Shown here: one piece after another, positions 11,233 to 22,377 of the stretch
Layout of the letters: each line of letters starts with the position of its first letter
Numbering within the stretch: the stretch's first letter is position 1
Origin: Calycina herbarum
Lineage: Eukaryota; Ascomycota; Leotiomycetes; Helotiales; Pezizellaceae
Length of the DNA: 64,000 nt
Reading direction: 5' to 3'
Assembly (NCBI GenBank): GCA_001414485.1
Contig: LLEY01000090.1
Location: 62,001-126,000, forward strand
Notes under the pieces: model-generated
Databases searched by the model: none
What the model was told of the DNA's origin: nothing
Seen by the model: the letters and a program-made list of their open reading frames with translations, nothing else
Translations under genes and position numbers: made by a program

Positions 11233-14200
11233 AATGTTGACTAAGAGGGGGAGAGTTTGGTTTGTTTATGAATTTGTGATGAGGGACAGAGATTGAGAGA
11301 AAAACAGGACGTCGGAAAACAAAGGAAGTGTCCGTCACTCTAGAGCACAAGCATTTTGGGAATCAAAACAAGAAAAAGAGAATGGGGTAAATACATCAAA
11401 TATGGTTGGTTATTCAGTAGGCAGTGGCAGGACAGGACAGAACATATTTTTCTTACACTCGTTTGTTTACATTCATCACATTGAAAGAGACGCATGGTAG
11501 AATAGACAGCCTATAAAATTCACAAATTTGCGTCTCAAAGATTGGTAAACAAAGGCTTTTTGTTTAAAGTTCAATGACTGAGCTATTTATCTTCTGAACT
11601 CGCCAAAATAGACAAACCCCAGAAAAAAGTAAAAGTCTAGGTGAAAATCTCAATATTCAACTCTCCAAATCCCGTTTCAACTCCTCTAGCTACCTCCACC
11701 CCAAGCCCCAAAAAGCAAAAACAATAAATAAGAGGAACCAAAATCCTTCTACACCAAATGCCCATGAAATTGAAAAATCTTCTTCCCGCCACTATCCATC
11801 CAAGAACGGAATATCATAGCCAAAGTATACCACGAACAGAAATTCCGCATACTTCAGTCCCGTACCAATCTTGTGTTCCCCTACAGAAAGCCTCGATGTG
11901 TTGAGCAAAAGCGAGCCAGTGTGTGTTCAAGCACACGACGTTTCACCAATTTAGCGAGCTCCCCCTTTCCTCCCAAAATTGGGAAATGGACTACATGACT
12001 TCTTGGCGAGAGTGCTTCACGAGCGCATGAATCCGAAGTCAAGTGTGGAAACGAGAGCTTCTTGCTGTTTCTGGGTGTCTTGATGTATGAGAGACGCACA
12101 AGGGAAAAGTGATGGGGGAGGGCTAGTATAAGATGGAGGATGGAGGTTTGATATGTGACTTGCTTGCGAAATTAAAACATAAACACGGTGGTGCGGAGGA
12201 TGAGAATCAACCCTTGGGGTCTTCCTCAAAATAATCGCAAGAGTTTCAAATTCATGCAGTACTTCTGCGAATTCGAGGTACTAGAACATATAATTTTGAT
12301 GATGGGTAGCTTCGAATTATTTCTTTTTCTCCATCATTCGTAGATAGGGGTTTACAAAGCTGGATGGACTACGCCAAAAGCTTGCATGTTGTACGAGAAT
12401 ATATTCTTTGTATTGGTGGATTACAAAACTCAAGGGAACTCCTCAAATAAATAAAACTCAAAGTTGAGATATCAAACTCTTCCTTGTCAGGTTAAGAAGA
12501 AATCATACCCAAACATTCATTCCCCATCTCCAGATACCCAGGTCCTAAAGCCGGATCCACAGCCTCGCAGCCTCGCAGCCTCGCAAAAGAGATTTGTATT
12601 TTAATTGGTCGCAGTTCAGTAAAACTAAATCCCCTGCCGCCTCCATCGGCTCCCACCTCGCCCTTCTATCAACCTCATGCCGCCTTTACACGCCGCTTTA
12701 CAACCTCAAAACGACGCTAGCAGAAGCTAGCCAACATCCCTGCCTGACCCTAGTAACCTGTCCACGCTAGCAAAAGCACGCCATCGAACCCTTGCTGCAA
12801 GGAATTTGCCACCCAGCCTCCTCTTTTTTTCTTGGAGGGGCACGACTGCCTGATTATAGAGACTTTTTTGGTGAATTGAAGAGAACTGCTTGTAAATGAG
12901 ACAAGTAACTTGTTACAAGACAGACACTGTCAAGCAGCTCGGTGGATTGAGTAGCGAACCTGTCACCTTGTTTTTCTTGATGGAAGCTGCTGGAAATTGG
13001 GAGACTGGGAAGAGTTTTCAAGGGCGATAGCTAAGGAAAGAAGAGTGAGGTGAGTGAAGGTTGAGTATGAAGCTCAGTTTTTGGGGAGCATTTGAGAAAG
13101 TCAGTTTTGTCGGGTAAGAGGGAGAACTTGTAGTGTATTCAGATTCTTGATAGTGTAGAAGAAGTGATTTATTATTTTGAATGAGAACCTGCAACTTTCC
13201 ATGGTGTTTTGGGCGAATGTGACATTGAGCCAATTCAGATACTTTTTAATGTAGATGGGTAGATCTTAGAGGACATTGTGATATTTGTAGCTCTAGAAGG
13301 CTCATTGATTTTAGATCGTGAGAAGAGAAAGGAGGAATAGCTATTCAATGAACTGTGTAGGTTCTTTTGCAAGTTGGAGGGTTGGTTGGCGATGAACAGT
13401 GGAATTCGCAGCTTGTGAGGGCTATGTAACATCAAAATGTACACAAAGTATTCGAAATCTTTTCAACTATAGCTTTGAATATGTTTTCCAGAGAAGTTTG
13501 ATATTGTAGAAACAGCTTGGAATAGATTTTTGATCTATGGAATGAGTGAGGTTCATTGTTCGAAAACCAAGAGACTTGCAAGACCAAGAATACTTTCACG
13601 ATCTTAAAATTTGGATAACCTAGAAAGGAATATTTGGAAGCCTAAGACTACGGAGCACCAGGGGAAGTGGTGAAAAGTATATGTTCGCTTCCACCGCATG
13701 AGGAACCTTGACAAAATTTCAAAGTGGCATCACGAATGGCATCAAAGTCTTAATTTTTTGACGCCCTAGAACACCAGTTAGAATTTGCAGACATACTCTG
13801 CAACACCAGAAATCCCTTCGTGAACCTAGGTGCTTGGATATCTCAAAATGACAGCTTCAAGTATCATGAACCGCTACATGCATCTTCAAAAACTGGGCAA
13901 TCATCTTGTGGTTTTCAAAGATAGAGCATTTCAGGTTCTCAACCAATTAAGCTTTCTCCCTTCCAGACCCATATTTCGTATCCCTTCAAGATTTTGATAA
14001 CTTGGGTTGCAATAATCCCAACCTTTACTCTACGTACACTCCCTACTTCTATTGCTTCAGACATTCAACGACAATTGTATCCATTCTCAAAGGTAATTTT
14101 GAAGAATTCTGAACTCGAACTCTAGATTCTTCTAAACTTTCCCGGAAGATGAACGTAAATATCTAGACCTTGTTTGAATATTACTGGCAAAGCCAATTGT

Positions 14201-16270
14201 AACTAGAAGGGGAAAAAAGCACGACTTTCTTACTTCTCTGGAAGGATTATTCAAAGACCATACAACACTAAAGATGTGTCCACGATATCGAGTCTTGTCA
14301 AGAAACAAGAATAGCTTCAAAAATAAGATTCAATTCCCAAAGGGTAACTTATATAGTATCCATAACAAACAACTTCCCCATTTATATCCTCGATCTACTC
14401 TTCTTCTTAAGACCCCCTAAAAACTCATGGAATGTGCGAATATGCTGGATCGAATTACCAGACTTATTGACCTCCAAGGTTTGAGAAAGTCTATCCTTTT
14501 GAAACTGTAGAAATTGGAGACGGAGCAAAAATGGAATATCAAACCCAAGCTCTTCTCAATCTAGACGAGATAACTTGGAACATCCAGCCATCCCCAATGG
14601 AAGCAAAAAGGCAAGACAGGAAGGATTCAAATAACAAGAGTAACCTAAAACGACTCAGTTTCCCCACTTTCAGGCCAAATACGTACTTGGAAGAACCAAG
14701 AATTTGTAAAAGAACATTTCACAAACAGCAAAAGAATCAACAATCAAAACAACCAAATCACAGTTCAAGACCATGGACTTGAAAACCGTGAGAGCGTACG
14801 ATGAGAATTCCAAAGCAACCTGTACCTCGGAGGTCGAGAAACCGAAGAGCAGGATCATTTCCTCACCTGGATTCTAGGAGCTGACAACATATCCCATCAA
14901 AGTGAGCTAAGATTTGACGAATTGTAAGAACCAAGTGGAAACCCACCCAGGTCCTGACTTTGCTATCCAAATCAAGACGCCATAAAAGTTCAAGAAGCTC
15001 ATCATCTGAGTTCTCGAAACTATAGTAATGCCTTCAAAAACCGCTCTCCAAAAGACAAAAAAGAGAAGAATTCAAGTCCCAGAAACAAGGTCTATCCCTA
15101 GCCTCCGAATTACTCCCTAGCCATCTTAACAGACCACACAGAAGTGTGCATGATTGAAACACCTCCTTTCACCACTTTCACCTCTCAACACTCTAGGACA
15201 AATAAAAATCTTATTCCAGAAGACCTAATTCTTAATTCTCCTAAACCCTTTAGAACAATATTTGTAATTGTACGAGCTCTACTAGAGTAATAAGGAACGA
15301 GGTGCTTGCAGCTTGGAGAGTAATGTTAAGAACACCAAGTCGAGCTCTTGGAAATTCTACGGTGGAAACTTTGCCAACCATCCCGGAAAGGGAACCGAGA
15401 GTTAGGAGATGAAAGGCACGAACAAACATTGTACTTGATCTCACTCGAAGGCTGCTCAGTTGAATTTGAAATTGCAAATCTACACTCTCTTCTCTAACTA
15501 GAAATTGCATTCTCTCCAGCTTGAGGGGATTACAAGGGTAAGAATCATGGACTTCAACGTTTTTGGGCCAACTCGTCGAGTAAACACAAAGGACAATCGC
15601 AAATTTGCAACAGCAAAGAAAGCTGAAAATGACTTTAAATAATGGCAACATGGGGTTGAGAAAAGTGGTAAGAGAGGGAGTTGAAGTTGAAACCCCCAAG
15701 TGGCAATGGAAACGCTTTAAAACACCAGGAATGGCTCAACATGATTCAAATAATGGCAATATGGAGTTCAGCAGAACGATACGAAAAGTATTATAAAGTG
15801 AAAAGACTCGAATGGCAATGGCAAGTCTATCAATATTGAAAAAGACCGGCAGAAGAATTGGGGCTTCTGCAAGAGGCAGTATTGGGACCTGGCAATAACC
15901 CTCACAAAGTCACAAATTTGGTGGACTCGTGGTGCTCATTCAACCCATCGAGATTCCAAGCAATGTAAGCATACCAGCAAAGTATTGACCTCGAGTCTCC
16001 TAGAAGACTCCATCTGAATAACCTGTATACCATATGCGAGCGAAGGCTTGTGATCGAAGGTTCTCTGGGTTACAGGTGAAATCGCATGGCATATTGGAAG
16101 ATCAAAATATGGTGTTAGCGAACTTTGCTATGTTTCTTCGGCGATGTAGAATAGGATACAAGGACCCAATCCGATGCTACTCCTTGCCCATTCATCTCAG
16201 CCATTCCGACCACGCAAAATCCACCTTCCCACGCCATATGCCCAGATGAAGAAGAATCGTTGCAGAACAT
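11233..16270. other. intergenic region, no supported gene
   Basis: About 5 kb between the 3' end of the phosphoesterase gene and the 3' end of eL42. Frames are short or compositionally implausible. The longest (15250-15699, minus) is 149 codons with no start context, domain or homology I recognise. A weak imperfect repeat (AATGGCAAYATGG followed by GTTSA) occurs near 15640 and 15755. No tRNA-like fold with paired acceptor and T arms was found on either strand. Confidence 0.55.
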
Positions 16271-17026
16271 CTAGAAAACCAGCGCAGCACCCTTGGTCTT
16301 CTTGTCACCACTGTAGATAAAAATTAGTCCCCGTATTTTGAACCAAATGAAACCTGCTCTATCGATCCCGAGAAGAACGTACCCAAGTTCGAAATGCTTG
16401 CATCTCTTCAACGCCAATTGTGCCTTTGTCTTGCATGATGTGCACTCCAATCTCAACACGACCTTCTTCGTTGTCTTTGCCTTCTTGTGGAAAACGGGCT
16501 TTGTCTGACCACCATAACCGGACTGTTTACGATCATAACGACGCTTTCCTTGCGCGAAGAGGGAGGCCTGGGGGAAATTCGAGTCAGAGGGTTTTCTTCG
16601 TGAATCGGGAGAGAGTTCCAAGTACCTTTCCTGCCTTGTACTGGGTGACCTTGTGCTGTGTGTGCTTTCTGCAGTCCTTGCCCTTGCAGTAGGTACGTCT
16701 GGTCTTGGGTACGTTGACCTGTGAGGGGTATGATGTTAGCCTTCATTCAGACTCTCGTGTGTATTCCATCTTCTCGATCTGGAGCTTCAGCAATTCTCCA
16801 TCAACCGGCGTGAGCTCATTCGAAAGCGCGGCTCGTAGTTTCGTATCATCTTCGATTCGCGGATCGATGCTGAGAGTTCAGAGGTCGTGGTTGATGATTC
16901 GATGGGGAAATATGTCGCGCTCCTCCAATTTCGATGCCCCTCATTCCTTTCCAATCCATCTTCGATCGCGACAATCCTGCATCACCCCTTCCTGACAACC
17001 TGCAAAAGAAATAATGCGCCTACCAT
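16271..17026 (-). CDS. RPL42: 60S ribosomal protein eL42 (L44/L36a family)
   Basis: Four exons encode 106 residues, the standard length for eL42. Introns are 16719-17023 (305 nt), 16568-16625 and 16311-16382. The first coding exon is only the ATG; its intron begins directly after it and exon 2 starts [11 protein letters not shown]. Zinc-binding cysteines are present (C12, C17 and later CTSC and C-K-H), and the C-terminus [13 protein letters not shown] is that of the family. The protein sits at the ribosomal E site. Residue 56 is proline (QTKPVFHKK), the form found in cycloheximide-sensitive ribosomes; glutamine there gives resistance in several yeasts. The long first intron presumably lies in a region that influences expression, but no element was identified. 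Confidence 0.97.
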
Positions 17027-18642
17027 TTTGACTGATTTTCTACCGTTGGTCGTAGAGAATTTGTCGTTGAATTTTTGTTCTCGGCGTCAAGGTATTTTGA
17101 GAATTCCTAAAAGTTGTGCGCCTAAGCGATCGGAGGGATGACCGTAGTCACGTGTAGAAGAAAGCGGGTCCAGCTTTCTTGAAGGCAAGAGCAAAGGAAC
17201 TCTACGGAATCAACCTCGCTTTCATTCTCTCGATAAATAGTTATACAGATTATGTATTCGAAAACTATTACTTTCAGTTTAGACTAGGACCGAAAATCGA
17301 GATCACCTTCACCTGACCAAGAGCACCCCGGCTCCTGGTTCTTCAGGTTGGTATCAAAAAGATTTCTTGTCACTCTTTGTCGCCTTGAGAAGAGGGTTGG
17401 AATGTCACACATATTCCGACGCAGAAGATTCGCGGTTCTCACGAATTTAAACTGGCTTCTAGATATTTAGCTACGGCTTCTTGGTGTTTCACGACTAATT
17501 CCAAGGACGTTGAACCAAAGCTACCAGGGGGTGCAGGAGTTCATAATTGACCAAGAGTAGAATACCTTCCTCGATTGTTTGATTGTTTGATTGTTCGACG
17601 AAGACTCGGAAAACTAAGCCAATTCTCCTAAATGGCTAGCAATTTCATTCTCCTAGAAATATTGGGACAATTGTAGAAGGGCAAGCGCAAGAGGACGATT
17701 CCTGCAACCCCTGGTGCTTCCCGCCTTGTGCAACAGTCGATAGGAGAACGTTTTGATGCAAGTAAGACTCGTCAGGCCAAATTCATGTCCGACGGTTATT
17801 TTGTTTTCCAATCAGTTATTAAACATGTTTCTTTGCTAAATGGTCAAGCTGTTTGGTAAATCAGTCCCAAGTCCAAGGTTAGCACTCAGGGAATCCTCCA
17901 TTCTAATTGGCAGACACAAGGATTTAACCAACAAGAGTCCAACAGAATGAATTCCTCAATTCCATCAGTCTAATCTTCAACCTTCATTCTCCAACATACA
18001 CAATGCTTTGCCAAAGTATGGAATTATCCACATATTATTCTGTTGGTTTGGCATTGCCGGATCTGTGCCTGTCAGACCTTCAACCAAATTTCACGTACGA
18101 CTGCACAAACTCCAACGAATCGGTCTGTGGATTTCATGTCAAAAAACGTCCTCCAAGTACCGTGTCCATTGGCAAGTCCTCAGGTCTATCGTCTGTCTCT
18201 GGAGTTTGAGAGCGATGCACTCGTCGGTCGTACCAGAAATACTCTTTCCGTGTCCTCCGAGTTCGGGTTCCATGTTTTCCTTTGCAATTCCGGACCATTT
18301 TCATGCCGGCAGAGAGGATTGAATTGGGGCAGGACACAAGCAAATAAACACGAAAAGGGTGTGCCACCTGGCTGCAGAGCGACAGCTTTGATGTGTTTGA
18401 AAGAGCCTTGAAGCATATATACTCAGCCAATGAGCTTACGGCAATTCTTGACCCCTCGTCTCAGCTACTCAGTACGTACCCTTCCCCAACCTCACTCGCA
18501 TTTGGGAATACCCAAGACCATCTAAGCGCAAACATGTTGCGCCCGAGGACTTGATGCATGTGTAAGATTTTCTGATTGTCTCCTTCACTTTTACCATCTG
18601 TCTCTTCTTTTCTCTTCTCACCTCCAACAAACACCTTTCACG
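17027..18642. other. divergent promoter region between eL42 and the P450, containing a MITE
   Basis: About 1.6 kb separates two divergently transcribed genes. It holds a 193-bp inverted-repeat element (17523-17715, listed separately) and pyrimidine-rich sequence just before the P450 start (18570-18640). Three overlapping short plus frames at 18003-18411 have no recognisable product and probably are chance. Confidence 0.55.
17523..17715. mobile_element. MITE-like element, copy 1
   Basis: The 193-bp element starts ACCAGGGGGTGCAGGA and ends TCCTGCAACCCCTGGT, which are inverted repeats of each other over 16 bp with one mismatch. A second copy at 36194-36406 shares both termini and several internal blocks in the same order (GACCAAGAGTAGAA near the left end and CAATT.TAGAAGGG near the right end). 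There is no coding capacity, so it would move in trans. Flanks share only GCT on both sides, so the target duplication for this copy is unclear. The internal part contains TTGTTTGATTG repeats. Confidence 0.72.
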
Positions 18643-20707
18643 ATGGCTTCAATTATTGCCATCACTGCCATTGGGATCGCCCTGTGGTTGATCTACTCGA
18701 ATGTCACTGGCTTGAAGAAACATATCGCTGCTGCGAAACGATCCGGTCTACCCTATGCCATCGCGCGTAAGTCTACTGATCTTTCATTGATGCGATATCC
18801 ACTGACCAAGCTGTAGCTATTACGCCGTTCAATGTCTTTTGGCTTGTAACATCCAATTTTTGGATTCCGTTGCTGAAGCTACTACCTACAGCATGGACTG
18901 ATGGTTGGTTAACGTATGCCATTCTCCTATTCCCGCGGAGAAATGCTAACTCGCGGACAGACTCCACCATACGAATTGGATGTGGACCATGCTTTACGAA
19001 CCCGTCAAGAAGGAAGGAGAAATAAAGTTGATAGTCGCCCCTGGGGGTATATACGTTTGGGTCACAAATGCGGAAGCTATAAATCAAATTACATCGCGGG
19101 GCGCAGCTTTTCCGAAGCCACTCGAATCTTATAAAATAATGGAAATATTTGGGAGGAACATAATCTCGCTGGAGGGACCGGATTGGAAAAGACATAGGAA
19201 AGTCACGTCGCCGGGGTTCAACGAGAAGAATAATGTTTTGGTTTTCTCCGAGTCTTGCGCGCAAACACAGGGTATGCTCAGAAAATGGTTGGGCCCGGAT
19301 GGCGCGGGAAATGAAACGATCACTGAGGTTCCGGAGGATACCATGAGGTTGACGTTACATATTATTTCCAGAATTGGATTTGGGGTGCGGTTACTTTGGG
19401 ATGGGGAGACGTCGAAGGAAAAAGCAAGTGCGCAGGATGCGGTTTACAGCAGCAATATCCCATCAGGAGAGCATACAATGAGCTTTGAGCGCTCGTTAAA
19501 TGTACTCCTTGAGCGAATGCTGATGGTTTTGCTAATGCCGAAATGGATTTTGAGTAAGTAGAAAATTGCTCCTTTAGAAGTGGAATACTAATTTCAAATA
19601 GGTCGTCTTCCATTCCACTCAACCAAAGAAGCATATCAGTCATTTGTGAATTGGGGCCAGTATATGAACGAACTTTTCGCTCAGAAGGTTGTTCAAGCGC
19701 GTGCTGGTGAAACAAGCAGCGAGGGAATGGATATCATGGGTTCTCTCGTCAAGAGTTCTTATGGCCAAGACAGCGGATCTCCAAACAGCAAGGCCGGAAA
19801 AGCGCAACTTTCTGATTCCGATATTCTTGGGAATGCGTTCGTCATGATAGTTGCAGGCCACGAAACAACCGCGAACTCCATCCACTTTTCTCTCACGGAA
19901 TTAGCCATCAATCCCAAATCTCAACGTCTGGTACAGAAAGAAATTGAAAGCATCTTCGGGGACAAGGAGCCTGAGACATGGGATTATGATTCTACTATCA
20001 ACTCACTTCTTGGTGGAATGACTGGTGCTGTTTTATACGAAGAGCTTCGTCGAATGCCTCCCGTCATCTCCATTCCAAAATGTGTTACTGACAATTCTGA
20101 TCAAGATATTACTGTCGAGGGCAAGAAATATACCCTTCCAGCTGGAGCCCGAATAATGTTGAACACTGTTGGTGTGCAAAGGAGTCCGAGATACTGGCCA
20201 ACTCAACCATCCAAAGAAACTCGTCGGGAAGATGACCTTGACGACTTCAAACCAGAACGATGGTTCATCAAGGCCAATGAAAATGGCAAGCAACAAGTTG
20301 ATAGCGCAGGTGATGCCACTGAGCAAGATGAATTTGGAGGATTTACAGGAGAGAGTTCTCACTCCAAATTATTCCACCCAGTCCGAGGCTCATATCTACC
20401 ATTTTCTGATGGACCGAGATCATGTGTAGGGCGAAGATTGGCACAGGTGAAAATCATGGGGATTTTAGCTACCATCTTTCAGAAATACTCTATCGAGCTG
20501 GCTGTTGATAAGTGGGCTACGGATGATGAGGTCTTGAAAATGACTCGGGAGGAAAAGAGGGCTGTTTATAAGAAAGCGCAAGAGAAGGCTCGACAGACGT
20601 TGAGGAGTGCTAGTCCACTTATTACGCTGAAGATCCAAGGGCCGGGGTTTGTGCCTGTTAGGATCATGAAGAAGGGAGAGGAGAGGTTTGTGGATTTCAT
20701 AGATTAG
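18643..20707 (+). CDS. cytochrome P450 monooxygenase
   Basis: Four exons (18643-18766, 18817-18913, 18961-19553, 19602-20707) encode 639 residues. The N-terminus MASIIAITAIGIALWLIYS is a membrane anchor, placing the enzyme on the ER facing the cytosol. Family signatures are present in order: the oxygen-binding I-helix AGHETT near residue 355, ExxR as EELRR near 417, FKPERW before the heme loop, and the heme-thiolate loop FSDGPRSCVGRR near 538 with its cysteine ligand. At 639 residues it is about 100 longer than typical fungal P450s. The excess lies mainly between FKPERW and the heme loop (acidic, Gly/Ser-rich) and at the C-terminal end (Lys/Arg-rich). I cannot assign a CYP family or substrate. 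No neighbouring biosynthetic genes are seen, so a xenobiotic or lipid role is as likely as a secondary-metabolite one. Confidence 0.95.
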
Positions 20708-21191
20708 ATGTAAATTGAAATGAGTAAATAATCAATTATATATACAAGCAAGTTTCTCCTTAATGATAGTTGTGACAAGGTATTTTTGTCAGTCAAGCCA
20801 AAGAAGCCTTGGTGTCTCGTATGTAGCGCGATTTGAAACTTGGATCTGTTGAGTAAAACACTAACAAGCTCTGTGCTAGAGTATCATCATTGCAGTATCT
20901 CTCTCAACGCTTCTCTTGAATTAGGAGAAAATGAAAATGTGTATACCATAAATTTGAATGACGAAGAGGCTACATTGTTTACATCCAATCGCGTGGCCCC
21001 ACTGGTTCTCTAAGCGGGTTGTTGACATCCCCAAACCCCAGTTGTGCAGCTCTCTTCCCCCACATTTCCGTACACACAACTCCTCTTGCTTCGATACATC
21101 AACATTCCTCATAACAACTACAACCCACAATTTCAGCCAAACCACATCATTCAAGTCGCGTAATCGCCCGCTATCTTTTGCATTCTTCACC
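20708..21191. other. P450 3' region and promoter of the next gene
   Basis: A 484-bp spacer between two plus-strand genes. The last 150 bases upstream of the next start codon are rich in C, A and T, typical of fungal leaders. No other element was seen. Confidence 0.5.
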
Positions 21192-22377
21192 ATGTCTGGC
21201 GTATCAAGCTGGCTGCAGAAAATGCGCAAAGCCGAGCTCATCGAGCTATGCGACCACGTCGACTTCAAGGAGTAAGAACCACTTCCAACGCGCGCGCATA
21301 CTCGGGCAGTCTTTGATATAGGACTAACAATTGTCGCAGTTATGATGGATTGAAGAAGACCGAAATCGAACTCGCCCTCGATGAATACCTCACCGAAAAC
21401 GCCGACCAATTCTCGGGAGACTCGCGCCTCGACTCATATTACAAGAAGGAGAGAAGAGGAAACCACTCTCCCGTAAAGAGGGAAAGCGCCTCGGTGATAT
21501 CTGATCTCGTACCCGCAAGCAAGGCGATCAAGCGCAGAACTACAAGAGCTACGGAGGATTTCTTCGTTGTGACGTGAGTTCTCACCACTGGACACGCGCT
21601 TCATGCGCGTGTTACGAAAAACGACGAGAAGCCCCAACTAACAACCACAACAGCGACGATTCCGAAGTCGAACCAGCAGCCACTCGCGCGCGTTCAGCCC
21701 TCACTCGCACGCCAGCACGCTCCTCTGCCCTCTCCTTCGCATCCAACGTCCCTCTCCCCCCTTCCCCAGCCGTCGTAGCCGACGCGATCGACCGCCGAAC
21801 AGCAGTCCTCCGCTCCAAAGTCTCAACCGCCTACACCGAGTCGGGAATCATAGAGACCACCCAAGCAACCCGGGACTCGCTCTCCTCTTTGGTCGCGATC
21901 CAAACACTCATTCACTTCTTCGAGATCTTCAACTTGCGCAAGGAACTCCTCCCCAACAAATGGCTTTTCACAATCCCCGCCTTGGATATCCTTGGTTCAA
22001 GCGATTACCCCGTCGCAGCACCTGATCTATTCCTGCTTCTTACCTCCTCGTTCTGGGGTCCTGCTACACTTTGGGCATTCACCAGTTTGTTTATCCCTCT
22101 GACCGCGTCTTACTTCTTCAATTTAACCAGTAAGCCACGCGCGCGATCGGGTCATGGACAGCAATTCGCGTATACCTTTGATCCTATGACTTATAACCTT
22201 GTCAAGGCATTATTGTCCTTCGCAATTTACGGTCAGGATATTACGTTTGGGGGATTGGTGGATTTGGAGTATGTCGCGCGGATTAATTCCGCGTTGTATG
22301 GGGGCTGGGCTGGGCCGATTGTTGGGAGTGGGATTGGAATGTTGCTTTCTGTTTATGAGGCTATTATTAAGAATTAG
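21192..22377 (+). CDS. conserved-looking membrane protein with N-terminal SAP/HeH-like segment
   Basis: Three exons (21192-21271, 21340-21573, 21654-22377) encode 345 residues. Residues 1-50 (SWLQKMRKAELIELCDHVDF, then DGLKKTEIELALDEYL) have the helix-loop-helix pattern of SAP or HeH domains. Residues 60-110 are basic and Ser/Thr/Arg-rich. The C-terminal half carries several hydrophobic stretches, including FLLLTSSFWGPATLWAFTSL, LVKALLSFAIYG and GWAGPIVGSGIGMLLSVY, so about three to four membrane passes. A SAP/HeH head followed by membrane segments recalls inner nuclear membrane proteins of the Src1/Heh class, but I do not see their winged-helix C-domain. A nuclear-envelope location is inference. 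Function is unknown. Confidence 0.75.

Noticed and set aside
15250..15699. 149-codon minus frame
   Set aside because: Hydrophobic, no recognisable domain, lies in a long intergenic tract with weak repeats on both strands.
16719..17023. possible C/D-box snoRNA in the first intron of eL42
   Set aside because: A GTGATGC-like box and CTGA boxes occur, but no terminal stem or correctly spaced guide could be recognised.
18003..18430. three overlapping plus frames and two minus frames before the P450
   Set aside because: Mutually exclusive, short, without motifs; position fits promoter sequence.
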